Under the pieces are notes generated by a model. That model did not search any database, was not told where the DNA came from, and saw only the letters and a list, made by a program, of their open reading frames with translations. A DNA stretch of 44,847 nucleotides from an uncultured Ruminococcus sp. (GTDB lineage: Bacteria; Bacillota; Clostridia; Oscillospirales; Ruminococcaceae): positions 1 through 44,847 of the forward strand of contig URTF01000008.1 of the NCBI GenBank assembly GCA_900550695.1, read 5' to 3'. Numbering within the stretch: position 1 is the first letter of the stretch; each line of letters begins with the position of its first letter. Made by a program: the position numbers and the translations under genes. Positions 24,264 to 30,975 of this stretch are shown one piece after another.

Positions 24264-25109
24264 TTATTTATTAGTTTCAAATGATTTTAATGTCTTACCG
24301 TTTTCAGTTTTCCATTGCTGAGGACCACTTATACTGTACCCTACTGCAAATGCAGCTGCAGACGATGAACTTGAAAATAATTTATCGTTTTGCAGAATAT
24401 CATCTTTTATTTCGCCGTCTATTCGGCTTTGTTCAACTTTCTTTTTTATTCCGTTATTCAGAGATTCAGCAGATACTTTATGTATATTTGAGCCTTTGAG
24501 TAAAACGAATCCATCTGATGTAGGCATACCATAGGCTTTGCCTGATCCTGTTGAAATGGTAAAAATCGTATCTGTTTTTTGGGAGTTGCCCGAATCATTT
24601 GCAAGTTTTTCAAAGGTTTTGTGTCCAAGTACATTTACCAATATTTTAGCATTATAAATAAATTCTTCCATCTCTGCTCGCTCTGCTTCAGAAATAGATG
24701 ATTTGGTTGGAACATTGCTGTTATCAATATTGTAACGGTTGCATTCCTTGGCGATACTATAAAATTGATTCTCTAAATATTTTATATGAGCTTTATTAAG
24801 ATTATTGTCTTTGCTGATAAAGGCAATCGCTTCATACCAATTATCCTTTTTGTCCAAATGCTGCTTTAATCTGTTTAGTATATTTTCGGCTTCACCTATA
24901 TAAACAAGTGGCTTATCTGTTATTTCATTTTCTCCAAATAAAAAATATACGCCGGGAGATGATAATTCGGGTCTGTCATCACTTGTTTTAACAAGATTTC
25001 TGGGTATTTTATAGGCTACTCCTGTCCAGTTTGACAGTTCACATTTCCAGCGCCCATTTGGATTTCCAAGGTCAAATAAATGCAATTTAATAACTTTTTG
25101 AAATTCCAT
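24264..25109 (-). CDS. GIY-YIG nuclease-fold protein with C-terminal DUF4357
   Basis: A 281-residue protein. The GIY-YIG-type core lies at about residues 50-125: GVYFLFGE, then LVYIGEAENILNRLKQH, with a downstream acidic YLENQFY. The C-terminal about 60 residues (LFSSSSSAAAFAVGYSISGPQQWKT) match DUF4357, a domain often attached to GIY-YIG or restriction-related proteins. It could be an accessory nuclease linked to defence or mobile DNA, but nothing adjacent confirms this. The gene is more A+T-rich than its neighbours, with many AAT and TTT codons, which may mark recent transfer. It has its own promoter and ends at a convergent terminator. Confidence 0.85.
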   Translation of the reverse strand: MEFQKVIKLHLFDLGNPNGRWKCELSNWTGVAYKIPRNLVKTSDDRPELSSPGVYFLFGENEITDKPLVYIGEAENILNRLKQHLDKKDNWYEAIAFISKDNNLNKAHIKYLENQFYSIAKECNRYNIDNSNVPTKSSISEAERAEMEEFIYNAKILVNVLGHKTFEKLANDSGNSQKTDTIFTISTGSGKAYGMPTSDGFVLLKGSNIHKVSAESLNNGIKKKVEQSRIDGEIKDDILQNDKLFSSSSSAAAFAVGYSISGPQQWKTENGKTLKSFETNK

Positions 25110-25154
25110 AGAAATAATCCCCTAAAATTCATAATGCTATCCTAACCTTTTAGT

Positions 25155-25183
25155 ATTATAACATAACAAATTATCTTTTTCAA
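25155..25183 (-). promoter_or_regulatory. Promoter of the GIY-YIG gene
   Basis: On the minus strand TTGAAA (25178-25183) and TATAAT (25155-25160) are 17 bp apart. Confidence 0.8.
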
Positions 25184-25241
25184 TCTATTACACATATAGT
25201 GTATAATAATATTATATTACAATTGGAGGATTTTGTCAAGT

Positions 25242-25274
25242 AAAAACTCCCGAAGTCAAACCTCGGGAGTTTTT
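25242..25274. terminator. Terminator after the MFS gene
   Basis: A 12-bp stem AAAAACTCCCGA (25242-25253) pairs with 25263-25274 around a 9-base loop, with A and T runs on both sides. It ends the minus-strand MFS transcript. Confidence 0.9.
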
Positions 25275-25276
25275 GT

Positions 25277-26545
25277 TTATCCCAGCTCTCGAAGAGCCTT
25301 TACCCTGCTGAAAACAGCGCAGACAATAACACCTGCAATTCCTATCACGAAGAAAAGAAGTGCTGCGCCCGAGCCTTTTTCTGTACCGAAAATATTCAGC
25401 CAAAGCGTGTTTTCCGTGCCTGCCATAAAAGGTTCAAATACCTTGTCGACCAGAAATCCGCCGAGAAAATATCCGACGGGAATGGAGAAAAACTGGAGCG
25501 TATTGCGCACGGAATAGACACGTCCGAGCATTTCTTTCGGAACTGTGCTGCGGAAGATAACGTCATAGTTTGCGCTCATGAGCGGAATGAACAGCCAGCC
25601 GAGAACAGCGCCGATACACCATGCTATCGTGTTGTTCCCGAATGCAAGCAGGAAATTTTCCGTACTCATCGAAACAAGCAGGCAGGCGCATATCGTCTTT
25701 GAGCGGCTTTTCGGCTTCGGGAAAACCGTTGCGATAACGCTGCCGATGAGCGTTGCTATGCCTACGCTGCTGCTGACTGCACCGAGTGCGGCTTCATTGC
25801 TTTTGGATAGGATAAGTGCGGGAAGTGCGGCGTTGTAGATAGATGCGATGAAGTTTATCGCAGAGAGGAAAAGTATCATACAGAGTATTCCCTTGTTCCT
25901 GCCGAGGTAGAAAATTCCGCCTTTTGCCGATTGGAGAAGCGTTTCCTTGCTGCTTTCGTTCTGCGGTACTTCGGGTATCTTTATAAAGAAAAGAAGCACC
26001 GTAAAAGCAACGGCAAATGTTGCAAGGTCAAAGGCGATAACGGCATCAAGTCCTGCAACGGAAACTATCGCAGCCGCAATGACTGGCGTTAAGATCGAAA
26101 CGAGCGAATTCGAGAAATATCTCATTGCGCTTGTTTTCTGATAGTGCTTTTCGGGCGTGAGAAGCGTCGCAGCAACATCGGAAGCAGGCGACTGAACCGA
26201 GTTCATAAGTCCGTTAAGGGCATTGAGAATGTACAGATGCCATACTTCAAGCGAGCCTGTCTTAAACAGCACGAGAACGCAGACGGTTGTAAGTGCCGCA
26301 AAGCTGTCGCATACGAGCATTACGGCTTTTTTGTTCCATTTGTCGCTTATCGCACCTGCAAAAATGCTCACGATAACATAAGGCGCGTATGAACAGACTG
26401 TCAGCAGGGCGGTAATCAGTGCCGAACCGCTGTCGTTGTAGAGCCATATCACCAGCGCAAAGCCCGTCATCGAGCTGCCGAGCGAAGAAAGCGCCTGTGT
26501 GAGCCATAAAATGATAAATGTTTTGAGTTCTTTTAATGTATTCAT
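25277..26545 (-). CDS. MFS multidrug/macrolide-type exporter
   Basis: A 422-residue major facilitator with about twelve membrane segments. The N-terminal pattern (LWLTQALSSLGSSMTGFALVIWLY), the loop GAISDKWNKKAVMLVCD and the motif GRVYSVRNTLQFFSIPVGYFLGG place it near the MefA/EntS type of drug exporters. Substrate cannot be read from sequence. AAAGGAG lies 9 bases before the ATG. The leader carries a short peptide ORF and mutually exclusive hairpins that could hide the start region, which is how inducible antibiotic-resistance genes are often controlled. This supports a drug-efflux role by inference. Confidence 0.87.
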   Translation of the reverse strand: MNTLKELKTFIILWLTQALSSLGSSMTGFALVIWLYNDSGSALITALLTVCSYAPYVIVSIFAGAISDKWNKKAVMLVCDSFAALTTVCVLVLFKTGSLEVWHLYILNALNGLMNSVQSPASDVAATLLTPEKHYQKTSAMRYFSNSLVSILTPVIAAAIVSVAGLDAVIAFDLATFAVAFTVLLFFIKIPEVPQNESSKETLLQSAKGGIFYLGRNKGILCMILFLSAINFIASIYNAALPALILSKSNEAALGAVSSSVGIATLIGSVIATVFPKPKSRSKTICACLLVSMSTENFLLAFGNNTIAWCIGAVLGWLFIPLMSANYDVIFRSTVPKEMLGRVYSVRNTLQFFSIPVGYFLGGFLVDKVFEPFMAGTENTLWLNIFGTEKGSGAALLFFVIGIAGVIVCAVFSRVKALRELG

Positions 26546-26661
26546 AATACCTTGCTCCTTTAAATTTGATCTAAGTCAAAGTGCAAGGTATGACGGTCAG
26601 ATCTGCTTTATGTAAAGCGTGTCAAGTGACCTCTATGCAATCCGTCATTCCTTGCATAGAG
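26543..26661 (-). promoter_or_regulatory. Predicted translational attenuator of the MFS gene
   Basis: Minus-strand pairing options: arm 1:2, CTCTATGCAA (26652-26661) with TTGCATAGAG (26631-26640), perfect 10 bp. Pairing 2:3, 26642-26656 with 26582-26596, 14 of 15 bp. Pairing 3:4, ATACCTTGC (26583-26591) with GCAAGGTAT (26547-26555), perfect 9 bp; segment 4 lies between the ribosome site (26555-26561) and the ATG. 2:3 excludes both others. The loop of 3:4 also holds the palindrome TTTGATCTAAGTCAAA (26565-26580). Confidence 0.7.
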
Positions 26662-26683
26662 CCGTGATGATGCAGCGTTTCAT
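26645..26683 (-). CDS. Leader peptide MKRCIITALCKE (12 aa)
   Basis: ATG 26683 is preceded by GAGGTG (26692-26697) at 8 bases spacing and runs 12 codons to TGA (26645-26647). Its final codons and stop lie inside the attenuator segment 2, so ribosome position on this ORF would change the leader fold. The ribosome site directly follows the stop of the methyltransferase gene. Leader peptides of this size control erm, cat and some efflux genes; the sequence itself is not one I recognise. Confidence 0.65.
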   Translation of the reverse strand: MKRCIITALCKE

Positions 26684-26697
26684 CGAAAGTTCACCTC

Positions 26698-27459
26698 TTA
26701 TTTCTTCACAATGAAAAACAAACGGGGCATTTTTAATATGATTTTCCCGTCCGTCTGAACGGGATAGTTCGTTTTTATTCTTTCGAGCAGGTCAGCTAAA
26801 AATTCTTCTCTTTCCGTTTCGTCAAGCGCCTCAAGATATGGGCGCAGACCACTCCCCTTGTACCACTCAATGACCGCACTGTGCGACTTGACTATGTGAT
26901 AATAGGAAGTGTCCCACATTTCAACTTCGGACGCCGACTTGCAGAGTATATTATATGTTTCCTCGGGCGAAAGGTTGTGAAAATTGTGTATGGTACTAAG
27001 CTTTTTCCACTTTCCGTCCGAAGCAAGGCTGTTCAGTTCGTGATAGAACATCGCATTCCGGACAAGCGGCATCTGAACGGCAAGAACGCCGCCGTCATTG
27101 AGCTTTTCAATAAGCTTTGGGAGCAGTTTTTCGTGGTCGGGTATCCAGTGCAGGCAAGCATTTGAGAAGATAAGGTCGAACCTGCCCAATTCTTCAAGCC
27201 CATCGGGAACAAAGCACTTTTTGAACTTCATTTCGGGATAAGAAGCCGAGGCTTTTTCAAGCATATTGTCCGAACTGTCGATGCCAAGGATATCCGCTTC
27301 GGAAAAACGTCTGAAAAGCTGTGCAGTGCTGTTTCCGGGGCCGCAGCCGATGTCGAGAACCGTTTTCGGCTCGATATGAAGTCTGTTTATAAGGTCGATA
27401 GAGGGCTGAGTGCGCTCTCTTTCAAATTTAGTGTACTGAGCCGAGTTCCAGTCGCCCAT
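26698..27459 (-). CDS. tam: SAM-dependent methyltransferase, Tam-like
   Basis: A 253-residue class I methyltransferase. The N terminus (GDWNSAQYTKFERERTQPS) matches trans-aconitate 2-methyltransferase, and motif I is VLDIGCGPGNSTAQL, followed by GIDSSDNML and the LIFSNACLHWIPDH post-motif. Tam methylates trans-aconitate, a by-product of the citric acid cycle; other substrates are possible for such proteins. ATG 27459 follows GGAGG by 8 bases; an ATG three codons earlier overlaps that site. The leader peptide and MFS gene follow on the same strand with no terminator between, so all may be on one transcript. Confidence 0.82.
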   Translation of the reverse strand: MGDWNSAQYTKFERERTQPSIDLINRLHIEPKTVLDIGCGPGNSTAQLFRRFSEADILGIDSSDNMLEKASASYPEMKFKKCFVPDGLEELGRFDLIFSNACLHWIPDHEKLLPKLIEKLNDGGVLAVQMPLVRNAMFYHELNSLASDGKWKKLSTIHNFHNLSPEETYNILCKSASEVEMWDTSYYHIVKSHSAVIEWYKGSGLRPYLEALDETEREEFLADLLERIKTNYPVQTDGKIILKMPRLFFIVKK

Positions 27460-27488
27460 AAAAAACACCTCCGCAAATTTCTACAGAT

Positions 27489-27517
27489 ATTATAGCACGG
27501 TCAAATGGGATTTTCAA
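27489..27517 (-). promoter_or_regulatory. Promoter of the methyltransferase (and probably MFS) unit
   Basis: On the minus strand TTGAAA (27512-27517) and TATAAT (27489-27494) are 17 bp apart. It is divergent from the XRE-AbrB promoter. Confidence 0.8.
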
Positions 27518-27592
27518 GAACTCGTGCGCAAAAAAATTCCTTCCGACGTTTATATGTACGGAAACATAACGGAAAATGTTAAGAAACGTTGG

Positions 27593-27621
27593 TTGCAAAG
27601 CACGGAATTATGCGATATAAT
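27593..27621 (+). promoter_or_regulatory. Promoter of the XRE-AbrB/ABC operon
   Basis: TTGCAA (27593-27598) and TATAAT (27616-27621) are 17 bp apart. Just upstream, CGGAAA occurs at 27559 and again at 27570, one helical turn apart, a possible operator. Confidence 0.8.
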
Positions 27622-27680
27622 ACATTTCAGAGAATATGAAAAGAATGATTTTTCATATAAATAGAAAAGGGGTGCTTGAT

Positions 27681-28115
27681 GTGATAAACGAACGCTTAAA
27701 GGACTTGCGCCGAGAAAAAGGCTACAGTCTTGAATATGTTGCCGAAAGGATAAATGTTTCCCGACAGACCGTTTCAAAGTGGGAATCGGGCGAGACCGTC
27801 CCCGATGTGCTGAAATGCAAGGAGCTTGCCGATATTTACGACATCTCTATGGACGAACTCCTTGCCGAAAAAGGCGAAGACCCCGAGGAAAAGCGCACGG
27901 GAAAATACGCTTTCGGCGTTGTCCGTGTCGGCGAGAGAGGACAGATCGTTATCCCGAGCAGAGCGAGAAAGATTTTTGGCATCAGCAAGGGCGATATGCT
28001 GCTTTTCCTCGGCGATATACACAAAGGAATGGCGGTAGTTCCGCTCAAACAGCTTGGCGGTGAACTCGGCTTCGATATGACGGAGGAAGAAAACGATGAT
28101 GATAAAGATAAGTGA
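27681..28115 (+). CDS. XRE-AbrB fusion transcriptional regulator
   Basis: A 144-residue regulator joining two DNA-binding folds. Residues 1-64 form a Cro/C1 helix-turn-helix (LRREKGYSLEYVAERINVSRQTVSKWESGETVPD). Residues about 75-122 form an AbrB/SpoVT swapped-hairpin (GVVRVGERGQIVIPSRARKIFGISKGDMLLFL). The chosen GTG start (27681) has AAGGGG 8 bases upstream; an ATG at 27636 lacks a site. It overlaps the ABC ATPase gene by 20 bases, so it probably regulates this operon in cis. Such fusions next to ABC-2 exporters are common in clostridia. Confidence 0.9.
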   Translation: MINERLKDLRREKGYSLEYVAERINVSRQTVSKWESGETVPDVLKCKELADIYDISMDELLAEKGEDPEEKRTGKYAFGVVRVGERGQIVIPSRARKIFGISKGDMLLFLGDIHKGMAVVPLKQLGGELGFDMTEEENDDDKDK

Positions 28116-28824
28116 TCTCACGAAGTCTTACAAGGGTGTGAAAGCGGTGGACGGACTTTCGCTCGAAGTCAGCGAGGGTGAGCTTTTTTCGCTGCTCGGC
28201 GTGAACGGCGCAGGAAAGACCACGACGATAAAAACGATGTGCTGCCTTTGTCCGTTCGATTCGGGAAGCATTGAGATAGGCGGCTTTGATGTTGTGAAAC
28301 AGCCCGAAAAGGTCAAAACGCTTATCGGCGTTTCTCCGCAGGAAACCGCCGTTGCAAGGAATCTTTCGGTATATGAGAACCTCGTGCTTATGGGCGGCGT
28401 TCACGGCTTTTCAAAGGAGAAGTCAAAGAATATTGCCGAGGAAATGATAGGCAAATTCAATCTTTCAAAATTCCGTGATATGCAGGCGAAAAAGCTTTCG
28501 GGCGGCTGGCAGCGGCGTCTGAGCATTGCAATGGCGCTCGTTTCCGACCCGAAGGTGCTGTTTCTGGACGAGCCTACGCTCGGACTGGACGTTATCGCAC
28601 GTTCGGAGCTTTGGGACGTTATCAGTGAGCTGAAAGGCAGGGTCACGATGATACTCACAACGCATTATCTCGAAGAAGCGGAGAGCCTTTCCGACCGTGT
28701 GGGTGTAATGCGTGACGGAAAGCTGCTTTTCTGCGGAAAATGCGACGAGCTTGTAAGCAGTACGGGCGCAAAAAGCTTCGAAGAGGCGTTTGTGAAGACA
28801 GTAAAGGAGGGAAAGTGCGAATGA
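28096..28824 (+). CDS. ABC transporter ATP-binding protein
   Basis: A 242-residue ATPase subunit. Walker A GVNGAGKTTT (about 35-44), Q-loop in GVSPQETAV, signature LSGGWQRRL, Walker B VLFLDEPTLGLD and the H-loop TTHYLEEAE are all intact. The D-loop and signature match DrrA/CcmA-type exporters. GGAGG at 28082-28086 lies 9 bases before the ATG, within the end of the regulator gene. Its stop overlaps the permease start (ATGA). Confidence 0.95.
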   Translation: MMIKISDLTKSYKGVKAVDGLSLEVSEGELFSLLGVNGAGKTTTIKTMCCLCPFDSGSIEIGGFDVVKQPEKVKTLIGVSPQETAVARNLSVYENLVLMGGVHGFSKEKSKNIAEEMIGKFNLSKFRDMQAKKLSGGWQRRLSIAMALVSDPKVLFLDEPTLGLDVIARSELWDVISELKGRVTMILTTHYLEEAESLSDRVGVMRDGKLLFCGKCDELVSSTGAKSFEEAFVKTVKEGKCE

Positions 28825-29552
28825 AAATGACAGCTTTTTCATCAAGGGTTGCGAAAGAGATAATCCGTGACCCGTTGAGCCTTATTTTCGGCTTGTGCTT
28901 CCCCGTTGTGCTGCTTTTGCTGCTCTCGGCGATAAATGCGAATGTTCCCGTCAATGTTTTTGACATAGAAAAGCTCACTCCGGGAATTGCGGTTTTCGGT
29001 TACTCGTTCCTCACGCTCTTCTCGGCACAGCTTGTTTCGGGCGATCGCTGTTCGGCGATGCTGATAAGGCTTTTCACTGCGCCGATGTCGGCGGCGGACT
29101 TTATCATTGGCTATATGCTGCCGCTTTTTCCAATGGCTGTCGTGCAGAGCGTGGTCTGCTTCGGTACAGCGATGCTCCTCGGACTTGAACCGAGCGTGAA
29201 CATAGTGTTTGCGATACTTTTACTGCTGCCGTCTGCGCTGTTTTTCATTGCGCTCGGAGTTTTATGCGGAGCTTTGCTCAGTGAAAAGGCTGTCGGAGGA
29301 CTATGCGGTGCGCTGCTTACGAACCTCACGGCGTTCACATCGGGTGCGTGGTTTGATCTCTCACTTGTCGGCGGCGTGTTCAAAAAGATATGCGAACTGC
29401 TCCCGTTTGCGCACAGCGTTTATATAGGAAGAAATGCGCTATCCGGGGATTTTGCGGATATCTTCCCGGATATGTACTATGTTCTGGGATATATGCTTGC
29501 GGCGATGATATTTGCGGTAACGGCTTTTATGAAAGATATGAAAAAGGCATAA
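28821..29552 (+). CDS. ABC-2 type membrane subunit
   Basis: A 243-residue permease with about six hydrophobic segments and the ABC-2 pattern (REIRDPLSLIF-like N terminus, then FLTLFSAQLVSGDR and RLFTAPMSAADFIIGYML). With the preceding ATPase it would form a small exporter of unknown substrate. The ATG at 28821 overlaps the ATPase stop, showing translational coupling; GGAGGG lies about 8 bases upstream. The operon ends at the terminator at 29571. Confidence 0.9.
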   Translation: MKMTAFSSRVAKEIIRDPLSLIFGLCFPVVLLLLLSAINANVPVNVFDIEKLTPGIAVFGYSFLTLFSAQLVSGDRCSAMLIRLFTAPMSAADFIIGYMLPLFPMAVVQSVVCFGTAMLLGLEPSVNIVFAILLLLPSALFFIALGVLCGALLSEKAVGGLCGALLTNLTAFTSGAWFDLSLVGGVFKKICELLPFAHSVYIGRNALSGDFADIFPDMYYVLGYMLAAMIFAVTAFMKDMKKA

Positions 29553-29570
29553 AAATTCAGCACATAAGAA

Positions 29571-29615
29571 ACGGCATGATCACGAGCAACATTTCGTGAT
29601 TATGCCGTCTTTGTT
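29571..29615. terminator. Terminator of the ABC operon (convergent)
   Basis: ACGGCAT (29571-29577) pairs with ATGCCGT (29602-29608) and ATCACGA (29579-29585) with TCGTGAT (29594-29600), joined by a G-T pair. CTTTGTTTGT follows. The converging MATE gene ends at 29630. Confidence 0.75.
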
Positions 29616-29629
29616 TGTATAATTCCGAA

Positions 29630-30970
29630 TCAAGCCGAGACTTTGTTCCTCCACTTGCCGAAATGGTAACGTGCAACGCTCATTGCCGCCGTGAGAAGCC
29701 ATGTAAGGCAGGTCGTTCCCCATACTGCCCATATTCCGACTGACGGGAACTGCAGAAGTATCAGTGCGAAGCCAATTCTGCCGATGACCTCGACAAATCC
29801 GTTTATCATAGCGTATGTAACGTCGCCTGCTCCGTTGAGAAGTCCTCTCGTTGTATGGATAAGTCCGAGCGGAATATAGAAGAACGCAGAAAGCATCAGT
29901 GCCTTTGAACCGATGTCGATAACGGCTTCTTCCGTGACGAAAATTCCAACGATATTTCTGCTGAAAATGAGGAACAGCACAAGCATTACAAGCGCAAAAG
30001 CTATCATTATCTTCACGGTCTTATGGTAACCCCGTACCGTTCTGTCAACATAGCCTGCGCCCATATTCTGTCCTGCGAAGGTCGAAAGTGCCGCATTGAG
30101 CGATGCAAAAGGCTGCTGAACGAGTTGTTCAACACGCATCGTTGCGGTATAAGCCGCCACAACGACCGAACCGAAGCCGTTCGCAACCCTCTGCAGGAAT
30201 ATCATCGAGACGGATATCATCGAGTTCTGGAGTGCTATCGGAACACCCGTCTTTATACACTTTGAAAAATATATCCCACGAAGCTTCATTTCGTCCGAAG
30301 TCAGTTTGAAATACTTTACCTTTACAAATGCAAAGATCATACAGCCGACCGCCGAAACTGCCTGCGCAATGACCGTTGCAAGCGCAGCACCGTTTACGCC
30401 CATTTTGAACACGATAACGAACACAAGGTCAAGCACAACGTTTATAACGCTCGCAACGATAAGAAAAATGAGCGGTGTTTTGCTGTCACCGAGCGAACGC
30501 ATAACGGCATTTATCCAGTTGTAAAGCGATACAGCAATAGTTCCAAGACACGCTATCTGCATATATCCGTGCGCCGCTGAATAGATCTCCTCGGGCGTGT
30601 TCATAAGCTTTAACAGCGGCCCTGAGAGCAGGAACGCAACAACGCTTATCACTGCGCCGAATATAAGCGCCGCATAAGCTGAGTTGACAATGTAACGCTT
30701 AACATCTTCCTCACGAGCCGCACCGAAGCACTGCGCAATAAGTATTCCCGAACCGACCGAAAGACCGATGCAGAATGTATAGAAAAAATATGTGAGCGAA
30801 CCCGTTGCGCCGACCGAAGCCAGCGCATCATAGCCGAGATATCGTCCGACAATGACCGAATCCACGACATTGTAAAGCTGCTGAAAAAGGTTTCCCATGA
30901 GCAGCGGAAGTGTGAACCGAAGTATATGCGAAAGCTCGTTTCCCTCGGTCATATTTTTTTCGTAAGCCAT
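29630..30970 (-). CDS. MATE family efflux transporter (copy 1)
   Basis: A 446-residue multidrug/oligosaccharidyl-lipid-type MATE carrier with about twelve membrane segments. The first helix region reads TLPLLMGNLFQQLYNVVDSVIVGRYLG, typical of the NorM/DinF superfamily, and the second half repeats the pattern (TGVPIALQNSMISVSMIFLQRV). It would export cationic compounds using an ion gradient. The ATG lies 5 bases after the GH2 stop, and its ribosome site AAGGA is within the final GH2 codons, so translation is coupled. Substrate unknown. Confidence 0.92.
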   Translation of the reverse strand: MAYEKNMTEGNELSHILRFTLPLLMGNLFQQLYNVVDSVIVGRYLGYDALASVGATGSLTYFFYTFCIGLSVGSGILIAQCFGAAREEDVKRYIVNSAYAALIFGAVISVVAFLLSGPLLKLMNTPEEIYSAAHGYMQIACLGTIAVSLYNWINAVMRSLGDSKTPLIFLIVASVINVVLDLVFVIVFKMGVNGAALATVIAQAVSAVGCMIFAFVKVKYFKLTSDEMKLRGIYFSKCIKTGVPIALQNSMISVSMIFLQRVANGFGSVVVAAYTATMRVEQLVQQPFASLNAALSTFAGQNMGAGYVDRTVRGYHKTVKIMIAFALVMLVLFLIFSRNIVGIFVTEEAVIDIGSKALMLSAFFYIPLGLIHTTRGLLNGAGDVTYAMINGFVEVIGRIGFALILLQFPSVGIWAVWGTTCLTWLLTAAMSVARYHFGKWRNKVSA

Positions 30971-30975
30971 AGTTT

